A stretch of 49,172 nt of DNA, from positions 1 through 49,172 of the forward strand of contig JAAEZB010000017.1 in the NCBI GenBank assembly GCA_018223085.1. Direction: 5' to 3'. Position 1 is the stretch's first letter. Every line of letters starts with the position of its first letter. This document shows, one piece after another, positions 38,191 through 47,687 of the stretch. A program made the translations under genes and the position numbers. The stretch is from Paracoccaceae bacterium (GTDB lineage: Bacteria; Pseudomonadota; Alphaproteobacteria; Rhodobacterales; Rhodobacteraceae). A model generated the notes under the pieces. That model made no database searches and had not been told where the DNA came from. It saw nothing but the letters and a program-made list of their open reading frames with translations.

Positions 38191-38625
38191 TTAGTTGGAT
38201 TTGCGTGTCGCGCGGAAGGGCAGGGGCGCCACAGGCACCCCGTCCTCAATCAACGCCTTGGCGTCTTCAAGTTTCGCCTCGCCATAAATCGCGCGCTCGG
38301 GCTTGTCGCCGTCATGAATGGCGCGCGCTTCCTTGGCAAAGTTCATGCCCACATAGTCGGAATTGTCCTCGACCTTCTTTTTCAGCTCCGCCAGAGCCTT
38401 CTCTGCATCGCTCATCGGGGCCGCAAGGGGACGTTCCTCTTTGGTCTCGGCGCTTTCGCGCGCCGGGCGCACCCGTGGCGCCATCATCGCCTTCTCAACC
38501 TCGGTATCACCGCAAACCGCGCAGGCGACCATCCCCGTGGCCCGGAGCTTGTCATAGGCGTCCGCCGACTGAAACCAGCTGTCAAAGCGATGGTCGTGGC
38601 TGCATTTGAGCGTGTATTGGATCAT
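38191..38625 (-). CDS. DUF1178 family protein
   Basis: MIQYTLKCSHDHRFDSWFQSADAYDKLRATGMVACAVCGDTEVEKAMMAPRV...NFAKEARAIHDGDKPERAIYGEA. Confidence 0.92.
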   Translation of the reverse strand: MIQYTLKCSHDHRFDSWFQSADAYDKLRATGMVACAVCGDTEVEKAMMAPRVRPARESAETKEERPLAAPMSDAEKALAELKKKVEDNSDYVGMNFAKEARAIHDGDKPERAIYGEAKLEDAKALIEDGVPVAPLPFRATRKSN

Positions 38626-38707
38626 CTGTTATATCCTGCGCCGGATCCATCCCCGGCTGTGCCGGATAAGATAGGTCGCGCCCGCATCCCGTTCAAGCCA
38701 AAGCGCC

Positions 38708-39190
38708 TTAGCGCAGCATCCGCGCATCAAAGTCGCGCAGCATTTTGGCAAGGGGCTTTTCGCGCACCAGCGTTGCCGCCTTCTTCGGGCTCATCCATTT
38801 TTGCCGCCGCTGCCCGGCCTCCGGGAAATCGGCCACGCATTTGCGCGCCTTCACCGGATAGACCGTAACCAGAACCGGCATCGGCATGACGCCGCCACGG
38901 GTCTTGATCTCCTTGGTGTAGGAATAGAACCCCAGCGGCAGATCATGCACCTTGCCGCGCACCCCGGCCTCTTCCCAAGCCTCCTGCGCCGCCGCTTGCG
39001 GCGCGGTCATGCCCGACATGGGCCAGCCCTTGGGGATGATCCAGCGTTTGGTCTTGCGCGAAGTAATGAGAAGGACCTGCGTCTTGCCGTTACGCACGCG
39101 ATAAACAAGCGCGCCAAATTGCGATCGCAGATCGGTCTTGCGCGCCGTCTTGAGGTTGATCGGATGCTGTTTCGGAATGTGAATCGTCAT
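38708..39190 (-). CDS. NUDIX hydrolase
   Basis: FGALVYRVRNGKTQVLLITSRKTKRWIIPKGWPMSGMTAPQAAAQEAWEEAGVRG; Nudix-box-like sequence. Confidence 0.9.
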   Translation of the reverse strand: MTIHIPKQHPINLKTARKTDLRSQFGALVYRVRNGKTQVLLITSRKTKRWIIPKGWPMSGMTAPQAAAQEAWEEAGVRGKVHDLPLGFYSYTKEIKTRGGVMPMPVLVTVYPVKARKCVADFPEAGQRRQKWMSPKKAATLVREKPLAKMLRDFDARMLR

Positions 39191-39302
39191 GTCCCGCCAC
39201 GCGTGCCTGTCTGCTGAGTGTGGTTTTGTTTTATCGCAAGGATACGACAGCTTGGCGTCGAGGCCAAAGGATTTGTCGCTCTTGGGGGTGGGGAAATGCG
39301 CA

Positions 39303-39328
39303 TGGGAAAACATGGGTGAAGCGTGGGA
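39303..39328 (+). promoter_or_regulatory. MraZ-box-like repeats, cluster 1 (TGGGA-N5-TGGGT-N6-TGGGA)
   Basis: TGGGAAAACATGGGTGAAGCGTGGGA. Confidence 0.5.
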
Positions 39329-39438
39329 TTGGGGTGAAAGCTTGCGAATCACCTGCGCTTGAATGCATGGGAAATCGAGGAAATTTGGCCCGAACTTGAC
39401 TGATTTGTGCCAGGTATCTGCTAGAATAGATAAAAATT

Positions 39439-39453
39439 TGGGAAATCATGGGG
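39439..39453 (+). promoter_or_regulatory. MraZ-box-like repeats, cluster 2 (TGGGA-N5-TGGGG)
   Basis: TGGGAAATCATGGGG. Confidence 0.45.
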
Positions 39454-39611
39454 CAATCTGATTGTTGCTGTGGTTTTCCAATATGTCGCGCAAGCTGGGT
39501 TCCTTGATAACCATATGTAGTTGTTTTGGTGGTTAACGTGGCCACATTATCTTGTTCTCGCGCTCCCTTGAAAACAATATATAGTCCTTATTAACCCATA
39601 TTTTTGTTGTT

Positions 39612-39626
39612 TCCCAAAAAATCCCA
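39612..39626 (-). promoter_or_regulatory. MraZ-box-like repeats, cluster 3 (minus strand TGGGA-N5-TGGGA)
   Basis: Reverse complement of TCCCAAAAAATCCCA = TGGGATTTTTTGGGA. Confidence 0.5.
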
Positions 39627-39813
39627 TGTCATACCTATTCATACGATGAGGACGGGAACACAAAGGGGCGACAAAGACCCCGAATAAGAACTCCCAAAGT
39701 CAGGTTTCATACAGGCCCCGCTTTCATCGAAACAAGAGATCCGGCGCGCGAGCGAGCAGACATCCCCCCAGGTGGCGCGCGCAGTCGGACACCCCGCAAC
39801 GCGGGACGAGGGC

Positions 39814-39847
39814 GGCGGATAGGGCAGTGGCAGCAGCTCTATCCGCC
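39814..39847 (+). other. Stem-loop in the putative mraZ mRNA leader
   Basis: GGCGGATAG-N16-CTATCCGCC, perfect 9-bp stem; preceded by a second hairpin CCCGC-AAC-GCGGG at 39793-39805. Confidence 0.5.
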
Positions 39848-39894
39848 GTTTCGTTTCCGGGGCGCGAAATGTGAGGGGCAGGAAAGGCCGTACC

Positions 39895-40395
39895 GTGGCG
39901 CTGATGTTCATAGGCGAGAGCCGCAACAAGGTGGATACGAAAGGTCGGGTGTCAATCCCGGCCAAGTTCCGTCGTGTGCTCGAAGCTGGTGATCCAGAGT
40001 GGAAAAGTGGCGATAACCCCAATCTCTATATCGTCTATGGCGGCCCGAGCCGCGATTACCTCGAATGCTTTACTGTCGAGGCAATGAACGATGTTTACGA
40101 TCGCATTACCAAGATGGGCCGCGGCACTAAACGCCGTATCGCGCTCTCTCAGCTTTATATGACCCAGACCACCGAGGCGAGCGTCGACGAGACCGGCCGC
40201 CTCGTGTTGCCCAAGGATCTGCGCGACAAGGTAAGCCTCGACGGCATGGCCTTTTTCGCCGGCAAGGGCGACACGTTCGAAATCTGGAACCCCGAAACCT
40301 ACGATGCCCATCAGACGGAGCAGCTTGAGGCCGACGAGGAGTTCGACCCCGATGTTGATCCCTCCATCTATCTCGGCGGGGACGAGGGGATCTAA
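39895..40395 (+). CDS. mraZ: Division/cell wall cluster transcriptional regulator MraZ
   Basis: FIGESRNKVDTKGRVSIPAKFRRVLEAGD...TEASVDETGRLVLPKDLRDKVSLDGMAFFAGKGDTFEIWNPETY; GTG 39895 with AGGAAAG 8-9 nt upstream. Confidence 0.95.
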   Translation: MALMFIGESRNKVDTKGRVSIPAKFRRVLEAGDPEWKSGDNPNLYIVYGGPSRDYLECFTVEAMNDVYDRITKMGRGTKRRIALSQLYMTQTTEASVDETGRLVLPKDLRDKVSLDGMAFFAGKGDTFEIWNPETYDAHQTEQLEADEEFDPDVDPSIYLGGDEGI

Positions 40396-40398
40396 GCG

Positions 40399-41421
40399 AT
40401 GTCGAACCGGCCCGACGCCCCCGCATCTGCACCTCATATTCCTGTTCTTCTTGCGCCGCTTCTCAAGGCGGTCTCGCCCGTGCATGGCACATGGCTTGAC
40501 GGTACATTCGGGGCAGGGGGCTATACCAAGGGGCTTCTTGAGGCTGGAGCCGACAAGGTCATCGGCGTGGATCGCGATCCGCTGGCCTTTGAAATGGCCG
40601 CCGATTGGGTGCGCGACTATGGTGACCGGATTGAACTGGTCGAAGGCGTGTTTTCCCGCATGGATGAATACGCGACCGGCCTTGACGGCGTGGTGCTCGA
40701 TCTCGGCGTAAGCTCGATGCAGCTCGACCTTGCCGAGCGCGGCTTTTCCTTCCTGCGTGATGGCCCGCTCGACATGCGTATGTCACAAAACGGCCCCTCC
40801 GCGGCTGATCTCGTCAACGAAGCGGACGAGGCCGAACTGGCCGACATCCTTTTCCTCTATGGAGAAGAACGCGCCAGCCGCCGCATTGCCCGCGCCATTG
40901 TGCGTGCCCGCGCCGAGGCACCGATCACCACAACGCTGGCTCTGGCCGAGATCGTGGAATCCTGCCTGCCGCGTCCCAAACCGAACCAATCCCATCCAGC
41001 GACCCGCACCTTTCAGGCCCTGCGCATCGCGGTGAATGATGAATACGGCGAACTCTATCGCGGCCTTCAGGCCGCCGAACGCGCGCTTGCGCCGGGCGGG
41101 CTTTTGGCGGTTGTGACCTTCCATTCCATCGAGGACCGCATGGTCAAACGCTTCCTGCAATCACGGGCTGGTCGCATGGGGAACGTCAACCGCTATGCCC
41201 CTGAAGTTGAACATGAAAAACCCGCGTTTGAGCTTTTGACCCGCAAGGCGGTTGGCCCGGATGACGATGAACTTGCCATCAATCCGCGCTCCCGCTCGGC
41301 CAAACTGCGTGTGGCGCGTCGCACCGATGCCCCCGCAGGCGAGATTGCCGCGCGCGAAATCGGCATGCCACAGGCCAAACCCGCCAACCAAAGGCCCCAC
41401 AAAACGAAAGGACGACCCTGA
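40399..41421 (+). CDS. rsmH: 16S rRNA (cytosine(1402)-N(4))-methyltransferase RsmH
   Basis: [49 protein letters not shown]...[22 protein letters not shown]...DGPLDMRM. Confidence 0.97.
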   Translation: MSNRPDAPASAPHIPVLLAPLLKAVSPVHGTWLDGTFGAGGYTKGLLEAGADKVIGVDRDPLAFEMAADWVRDYGDRIELVEGVFSRMDEYATGLDGVVLDLGVSSMQLDLAERGFSFLRDGPLDMRMSQNGPSAADLVNEADEAELADILFLYGEERASRRIARAIVRARAEAPITTTLALAEIVESCLPRPKPNQSHPATRTFQALRIAVNDEYGELYRGLQAAERALAPGGLLAVVTFHSIEDRMVKRFLQSRAGRMGNVNRYAPEVEHEKPAFELLTRKAVGPDDDELAINPRSRSAKLRVARRTDAPAGEIAAREIGMPQAKPANQRPHKTKGRP

Positions 41422-41762
41422 TGCGCTCAATGATCTTCCTTTTGACCGCTCTTGCGGTGATCGGCCTTGCCGTCTGGGCCTACCGTGAAAACTACCAGAC
41501 TCAGGCCGCCATCAACGAAACCGAGCGCCTGCAACAGCAGATCGGCACCGCCCGCGCACGTCTTTCGGTGCTGCGCGCCGAATGGGCCTATCTCAACCGC
41601 CCCGAGCGCCTGCGCGATCTGGCTGAGGTTAACTATGACCGCCTGAAGCTCCTGCCGCTGAGCCCGGATCAGTTCGGCCGCGTCGATCAGGTCGTCTACC
41701 CGCCGCTCAATATCGACTTTGAAGGCGCTGTGGATGTCTCTTCGGACGGAGACGATCAATGA
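41421..41762 (+). CDS. ftsL: Cell division protein FtsL
   Basis: Short bitopic protein with coiled coil (NETERLQQQIGTARARLSVLRAEWAYLNRPERLRDLAEVNY) between rsmH and ftsI. Confidence 0.9.
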   Translation: MRSMIFLLTALAVIGLAVWAYRENYQTQAAINETERLQQQIGTARARLSVLRAEWAYLNRPERLRDLAEVNYDRLKLLPLSPDQFGRVDQVVYPPLNIDFEGAVDVSSDGDDQ

Positions 41763-43543
41763 CCCGCATCCCCCTGCGCCCACTTGCTCGTATCCTGCCC
41801 GCCCGTGAAACTGGCGAGAACCCCGACGCCATCGAACGCGAGAATATCCGCCTGCGCCACGAAGCCATGCGCCAGACCTCGCGCCTGCGCGCCGAGGGCC
41901 GTCTTCTGGTGTTGTCCGTCGTCTTCCTGTCGCTCTTTACCGTCGTGGGCGCGCGTATGGCGATGCTCTCCTTCTCCGAAGCGCAGGAACCCCGCGCCTC
42001 CGTCTCCGGTTCCATGATTACCTCCCAGCGCGCCGATATCGTCGACCGCAAGGGCCGTATCCTCGCCACCAACCTTGAGACGCACTCCCTCTACGCCCAA
42101 CCCCACCACATGATCGACAAGGCCCACGTGGCCCGCGAATTGGTCAAGATCTTCCCCGATCTTGACGAGGAAAAGCTGCTCGAACGCTTTTCTGGCAAGC
42201 GCAAATTCATGTGGATTCGCAAGAAGCTCAGCCCCGAACAGAAACAGGCCGTGCACGACATCGGCGATCCCGGCCTGATGTTTGGCCCGCGCGAGATGCG
42301 CCTTTATCCCAACGGTCACCTCGCCGCGCATGTGCTTGGCGGGACGAGCTTCCGCAAGGAAGACGTGCGCGCCGCCGAACTCGTCGGTGTCGCCGGGATC
42401 GAACGTCAGCTTGACGAGGCACTGCGCGATCCGGCCAATGGCGACAAGGCCCTGACCCTCTCGCTTGATCTGACCGTGCAGGCCGCCGCCGAGCGCGTCC
42501 TCTACGGCGGTATGAAACTGATGAACGCCAAGGGCGCCGCCGCGGTGCTCATGGACGCCCATACCGGCGAGGTGATCTCGCTGGTGAGCCTACCTGATTT
42601 CGATCCCAACGACCGCCCCCGCCCGCCGACCAAGGGCAACGCCTCCGATAGCCCGCTCTTCAACCGCGCGGTGCAGGGGGTCTACGAACTCGGCTCGACC
42701 TTCAAGATTTTCACCGCCGCTCAGGCCATGGACCTCGGCCTCGCCAACCCGGAAACCACGATCAAGACCCAAGGCCCCCTGCGCTGGGGCAAGTTCAAGA
42801 TCCGTGATTTCCATGATTACGGCGCCGAACTCTCCCTGACCAAGGTCATCGTGAAATCGTCCAACATCGGCACCGCCCGCCTGGCTCAGGCCATCGGGGC
42901 CGAACGCCAACAGGACTTCCTGCGCGGCCTTGGTTTCCTTGAGCAAACCCCGCTTGAAATCGTCGAAGCCAGCGGCGGCAAACCGCTCCTGCCCAAGAAC
43001 TGGTCCGAGCTTTCGGCGATGACGATCTCCTATGGCCACGGCCTGTCCTCAAGCCCGCTGCACCTCGCCGCTGGCTATGCCGCAATTGCCAATGGCGGCA
43101 CCGCGATCAAACCAACGCTTCTCAAACGCGATACGCCCCAGAATGGCCCGCGCATCATGTCCGAAGAGGCGGCCCGCGCCTCGCGCACCATGCTGCGCAA
43201 GGTGGTGACCGAGGGCACCGCCTCCTTTGGGGAGGTGCCCGGATATGCCGTGGGCGGCAAGACCGGCACCGCCGACAAACCCAAGGAACAGGGCGGCGGT
43301 TATTACGAGGACAAGGTGATCGCCACCTTCGCCTCGATCTTCCCGGCCCATGATCCCAAATACGTGCTGGTGGTGACGCTGGACGAGCCGATTGAAACCT
43401 CCGGTGCTGAACCGCGTCGCACCGCTGGTTGGACCGCCGTGCCCGTCGCCGCCGAGATGATCCGCCGCGTTGCACCGCTCCTTGGCCTGCGCCCCGAGAT
43501 TGAACCCACCCCGCTGGCTGGTATAACCCTGACATCGAACTAA
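41759..43543 (+). CDS. ftsI: Peptidoglycan D,D-transpeptidase FtsI (PBP3)
   Basis: RADIVDRKGRILATNLETHSLYA...GVYELGSTFKIFTAAQAMD...VKSSNIGTARLAQAIG...YAVGGKTGTADKP. Confidence 0.97.
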   Translation: MTRIPLRPLARILPARETGENPDAIERENIRLRHEAMRQTSRLRAEGRLLVLSVVFLSLFTVVGARMAMLSFSEAQEPRASVSGSMITSQRADIVDRKGRILATNLETHSLYAQPHHMIDKAHVARELVKIFPDLDEEKLLERFSGKRKFMWIRKKLSPEQKQAVHDIGDPGLMFGPREMRLYPNGHLAAHVLGGTSFRKEDVRAAELVGVAGIERQLDEALRDPANGDKALTLSLDLTVQAAAERVLYGGMKLMNAKGAAAVLMDAHTGEVISLVSLPDFDPNDRPRPPTKGNASDSPLFNRAVQGVYELGSTFKIFTAAQAMDLGLANPETTIKTQGPLRWGKFKIRDFHDYGAELSLTKVIVKSSNIGTARLAQAIGAERQQDFLRGLGFLEQTPLEIVEASGGKPLLPKNWSELSAMTISYGHGLSSSPLHLAAGYAAIANGGTAIKPTLLKRDTPQNGPRIMSEEAARASRTMLRKVVTEGTASFGEVPGYAVGGKTGTADKPKEQGGGYYEDKVIATFASIFPAHDPKYVLVVTLDEPIETSGAEPRRTAGWTAVPVAAEMIRRVAPLLGLRPEIEPTPLAGITLTSN

Positions 43544-43563
43544 GCCGAAAAGGGCAGCACGGG

Positions 43564-45045
43564 ATGGCAGGCGAGTCACGACCACTTCACGAACTGGGGC
43601 TGACCGCCGCTGCGGGCCGCGATCCCCTCATCACCGGCCTTGCCGTCGATAGCCGCGAGGTCCGTGACGGCTTCCTCTTTGCCGCCTTGCCCGGCACCCG
43701 CGTTCATGGCGGCGAATTTATCCAATATGCCCTGCGCATGGGCGCGAGCGCGATCCTGACGGATGCCGAAGGCGCCCGCATCGCCGAGGCCGAGCTGGCC
43801 GCGTCCGACGCCGCGCTCGTGGTGGCGGAAGACCCGCGCCAGACTCTCGCCTATACTGCCGCGCTCTGGTTCGGGGAGCAGCCCGGCATCATGGCCGCCG
43901 TCACCGGCACCAACGGCAAAACCTCTGTCTCGACCTTCCTTCGTATGATCTGGCAGGAACTTGGCCTAGAGGCCGTCAACCTTGGCACAACCGGGGTCGA
44001 GGGCGATTTTACCGCCCCCCTCAACCATACCACTCCCGAACCGATCACCCTCCACCGCACCTTGGCCGCTGCCTGTGCCGCCGGGGTCGAATTTGCCGCG
44101 ATGGAGGCCTCTTCACACGGCCTCGCCCAACGCCGCCTCGACGGGGTGCAGCTGACCGCCGCTGGCTTTACCAACTTCACTCAGGACCATCTCGACTATC
44201 ATCATAGCTTTGATGAGTATTTCGATGCCAAGGCCGGTCTTTTCGCCCGCGTCCTCCCCGAGGATGGCACCGCCGTTATCAATACCGACGATCCGCGTGG
44301 CGTCGACATGGCCGCCATCGCCCGCGCCCGTGGGCAGGAGGTTCTGACCGTGGGCCGTGACGGGGCCGACCTGTCGCTCGACGCGCAACGCTTTGACGCC
44401 ACCGGACAGGACATTCGCTTTACTTTCCGGGGCCGTGCCTACATGACGCGCCTCAATCTCATCGGCGGGTTTCAGGCCGAAAACGTCCTCCTTGCCGCTG
44501 GTCTCGCCATTGCCTGCGGTGCCGCACCCGAGCGCGTCTTCGAAGTTCTGCATGAACTCAAAACCGTGCGTGGCCGTATGCAGCTCGCCGCCACGCGCCA
44601 GAACGGGGCCGCCGTCTTTGTCGACTACGCGCATACCCCCGATGCCGTGGAAACCGCACTTCACGCCATGCGCCCGCATGTCATGGGCCGCCTGATCGCC
44701 ATTGTGGGCGCGGGTGGGGATCGCGACGCGGGTAAACGCCCCCTGATGGGGGCCGCCGCCGCCGCCAATGCCGATGTGGTTTTTGTCACCGACGACAATC
44801 CCCGCTCCGAAGATCCCGCAACCATCCGCACCGCAGTCATGCTCGGCGCGCCCGACGCGATCGAGGTCGGTGACCGCGCCGAAGCCATCCTGCGCGCCGT
44901 GGATGCCCTGCAACCGGGAGACGCGCTCCTTATCGCGGGCAAGGGCCATGAAACCGGACAGATCGTCGGCGATGATATTCTCCCCTTTGACGACTGCGAA
45001 CAGGCCAGCGTCGCCGTCGCCGCCCTTGATGGAGGGTTCGCATGA
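43564..45045 (+). CDS. murE: UDP-N-acetylmuramoyl-L-alanyl-D-glutamate--2,6-diaminopimelate ligase
   Basis: AVTGTNGKTSVSTFLRMIWQ...NLGTTGVEGD...ASSHGLAQRRLDGV...VDYAHTPDAVETAL...VFVTDDNPRSEDP. Confidence 0.97.
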   Translation: MAGESRPLHELGLTAAAGRDPLITGLAVDSREVRDGFLFAALPGTRVHGGEFIQYALRMGASAILTDAEGARIAEAELAASDAALVVAEDPRQTLAYTAALWFGEQPGIMAAVTGTNGKTSVSTFLRMIWQELGLEAVNLGTTGVEGDFTAPLNHTTPEPITLHRTLAAACAAGVEFAAMEASSHGLAQRRLDGVQLTAAGFTNFTQDHLDYHHSFDEYFDAKAGLFARVLPEDGTAVINTDDPRGVDMAAIARARGQEVLTVGRDGADLSLDAQRFDATGQDIRFTFRGRAYMTRLNLIGGFQAENVLLAAGLAIACGAAPERVFEVLHELKTVRGRMQLAATRQNGAAVFVDYAHTPDAVETALHAMRPHVMGRLIAIVGAGGDRDAGKRPLMGAAAAANADVVFVTDDNPRSEDPATIRTAVMLGAPDAIEVGDRAEAILRAVDALQPGDALLIAGKGHETGQIVGDDILPFDDCEQASVAVAALDGGFA

Positions 45046-46484
45046 GCCTCTGGACCTTTTCAGACGTCGCCGCCGCAACCGGTGGGCACGCGACTGCCGA
45101 CTGGGAGGCCAATGGCGTCTCTATCGACACACGCACGTTGGAACCCGGTGATCTCTTCGTTGCGCTCAAGGCTGCTCGCGATGGCCATGACTTCGTGGCG
45201 CAGGCCCTTGAGAAAGGTGCCGCCGCCGCCCTCGTGACCCATATCCCCGAAGGCGTCGCCCCCGACGCACCGCTTCTCATCGTCGATGATGTACTTGAAG
45301 GGCTCGAAGCCCTCGGCCGCGCCGCCCGTGCCCGCACAGAGGCCCGTATCGTCGCCGTGACGGGCTCTGTCGGCAAAACTTCGACCAAGGAAATGCTGCG
45401 CGCCATGCTTTCGGGGCAGGGGACGACCCACGCTTCCGTGGCAAGCTACAACAACCACTGGGGCGTGCCCCTGACACTCGCCCGGATGCCCGCCGCGACG
45501 GACTATGCCGTGATTGAGATCGGCATGAACCATCCCGGCGAAATCGCACCGCTCGCCCGAATGGCCCGGCCCCATGTCGCCATGGTCACCACCGTCGCCG
45601 CCGTCCACCTCGAAGCCTTCGAGAATGTCGAAGCCATCGCCGCCGAAAAAGCCGCGATCCTCGATGGGTTGGAACCCTCCGGTACGGCCATTCTCCCCGC
45701 CGACATTGACACCGCCGCGATCCTGACCGCCCACGCCGCCGCACTTGGCGTCACCGCGATCCCCTTCGGCGCGACGGCCCCCGACTGGACCCTTGGCGAC
45801 GTGACCCTCTCCGGCGACCGCACCATTGCCCGCGCCACAGTCCACGGCGCCCCCCTCGCCTTCAAGATCAACAGCGCAGGCCGCCACTTCGCCATGAACG
45901 CCCTCGGTGCCCTCGCCGCCGCGGACGCCCTTGGCGCTGACCTCGCCATCGCCACCGGCGACCTTGGCCGCTGGACCCCCTACACAGGCCGTGGCGCCCG
46001 CGAAACGATCTACCTCGACCCGGTCGAACCCGACCTGACCCTCGACCTGATCGACGACGCCTATAACGCCAATCCAACCTCCCTTGCCGCTGCCCTCGAC
46101 GTGCTCGCCGCCGCGACACCGAAACACGGCATCGGCCGCATCGGCAAAGGCCGCCGCATTGCCTTTGTTGGCGACATGAAAGAACTCGGCCCCCAAGAGG
46201 CCGCCATGCACGCCGCAATTGCCGATCTCCCCGCCATTGCCGAGATCGACACTATCCACTGCATCGGCCCCCTTATGCGCCACCTCTACGAGGCCCTCCC
46301 GCCTCACAAACGTGGCCAATGGACCGAAACCAGCGCCGAAATGGCCGAAACCATCCGCCATCACGTCGACGCAGGCGATTCCCTGCTCGCCAAGGGCTCT
46401 TTGTCCATGGGATTGGCGCAAATTGTTGACGCCATCCGCAAATTGGGCCATCCCGCCCCGCAATCCAATGATGAGGACGACTAA
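45042..46484 (+). CDS. murF: UDP-N-acetylmuramoyl-tripeptide--D-alanyl-D-alanine ligase
   Basis: VTGSVGKTSTKEMLRAMLS...NNHWGVPLTLARMP...AVIEIGMNHPGEIAPLARMARP...DDAYNANPTSLAAALDVL. Confidence 0.97.
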   Translation: MSLWTFSDVAAATGGHATADWEANGVSIDTRTLEPGDLFVALKAARDGHDFVAQALEKGAAAALVTHIPEGVAPDAPLLIVDDVLEGLEALGRAARARTEARIVAVTGSVGKTSTKEMLRAMLSGQGTTHASVASYNNHWGVPLTLARMPAATDYAVIEIGMNHPGEIAPLARMARPHVAMVTTVAAVHLEAFENVEAIAAEKAAILDGLEPSGTAILPADIDTAAILTAHAAALGVTAIPFGATAPDWTLGDVTLSGDRTIARATVHGAPLAFKINSAGRHFAMNALGALAAADALGADLAIATGDLGRWTPYTGRGARETIYLDPVEPDLTLDLIDDAYNANPTSLAAALDVLAAATPKHGIGRIGKGRRIAFVGDMKELGPQEAAMHAAIADLPAIAEIDTIHCIGPLMRHLYEALPPHKRGQWTETSAEMAETIRHHVDAGDSLLAKGSLSMGLAQIVDAIRKLGHPAPQSNDEDD

Positions 46485-47567
46485 ATGCTCTATTGGCTGA
46501 CCGAGTTTTCGGACGGCGGGGACTTCTTCAACCTGTTCCGCTACATCACCTTCCGCGCTGGCGGTGCCTTCATGACGGCGCTGATCTTCGGCTTCCTCTT
46601 CGGCCCGCCGCTCATCAACGTGCTGCGCAAACGTCAGGGCAAAGGCCAGCCGATCCGCGAAGACGGCCCCGAAAGCCATTTCGTCAAGGCCGGCACCCCA
46701 ACCATGGGTGGCCTCCTCATCGTGGGCGCGCTGATGACATCAACGCTCCTCTGGGCGCGGCTTGATAACGGCTTTGTCTGGGTCGTCCTCTTCGTGACCC
46801 TTGCCTATGGCCTCATCGGCTTTGCCGACGACTACGCCAAAGTCTCCAAACAGAACACAGCAGGCGTCTCCGGCAAAGTCCGCCTTGGCCTTGGCTTTGT
46901 GATTGCCCTCATCGCGTCCTACTGGGCGACGATGCTGCACCCCGAAGCGCTGCAATGGGGCCTCGCCCTGCCGTTCTTCAAGGATACGCTCCTGAACCTC
47001 GGCCTGTTTTTCCTGCCCTTTGCCATGATCGTCATCGTCGGGGCCGCCAACGCGGTGAACCTGACCGATGGCCTTGACGGTCTCGCCATCATGCCGGTGA
47101 TGATCGCTATCGGCACGCTCGGCATCATCGCCTACGCCGTGGGCCGTGTCGACTTTACCGAATACCTCGACGTCCACTACGTTCCCGGCACCGGCGAAAT
47201 CCTCATCTTCGCCGCTGGTGTAATCGGAGGCGGCCTCGGGTTCCTATGGTATAACGCCCCCCCCGCAGCCGTCTTCATGGGCGACACAGGCTCGCTGGCC
47301 CTCGGCGGTGCCCTCGGCGCCATCGCCGTCGCGACGAAACACGAGCTTGTTCTTGGCATTGTCGGTGGCCTCTTCGTGGTCGAGGCGCTCTCTGTCATCA
47401 TTCAGGTGCTCTACTTCAAACGCACCGGCAAACGCGTCTTCCTCATGGCCCCGATCCATCACCACTACGAGAAAAAGGGCTGGTCCGAACCCCAGATCGT
47501 GATCCGCTTCTGGATCATCGCCCTCATCCTCGCCATGATCGGCCTCGCGACCCTAAAGGTCCGCTAA
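46485..47567 (+). CDS. mraY: Phospho-N-acetylmuramoyl-pentapeptide-transferase
   Basis: [17 protein letters not shown]...[13 protein letters not shown]...[17 protein letters not shown]...[16 protein letters not shown]...[20 protein letters not shown]. Confidence 0.98.
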   Translation: MLYWLTEFSDGGDFFNLFRYITFRAGGAFMTALIFGFLFGPPLINVLRKRQGKGQPIREDGPESHFVKAGTPTMGGLLIVGALMTSTLLWARLDNGFVWVVLFVTLAYGLIGFADDYAKVSKQNTAGVSGKVRLGLGFVIALIASYWATMLHPEALQWGLALPFFKDTLLNLGLFFLPFAMIVIVGAANAVNLTDGLDGLAIMPVMIAIGTLGIIAYAVGRVDFTEYLDVHYVPGTGEILIFAAGVIGGGLGFLWYNAPPAAVFMGDTGSLALGGALGAIAVATKHELVLGIVGGLFVVEALSVIIQVLYFKRTGKRVFLMAPIHHHYEKKGWSEPQIVIRFWIIALILAMIGLATLKVR

Positions 47568-47687
47568 GACCGCAGCGGGCAGGGGGCTATGCGCCCCTTG
47601 CCCCAAGCGATTTCGAAATCTCTTACCCCCTTCACAGCTCCCCTCCATCCGCTATGCTGACGCCAAGGGGTATCAGTGAGGTGGGGC

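Noticed and set aside
39640-39894. RNase P RNA upstream of mraZ
   Set aside because: Considered because of the structured sequence, but the conserved GGAAAGTCCGG and ACAGAA core elements are absent.
45060-46679. 539-aa minus-strand ORF antisense to murF/mraY
   Set aside because: Gly/Val-rich shadow ORF opposite a clear murF; no recognisable motifs.
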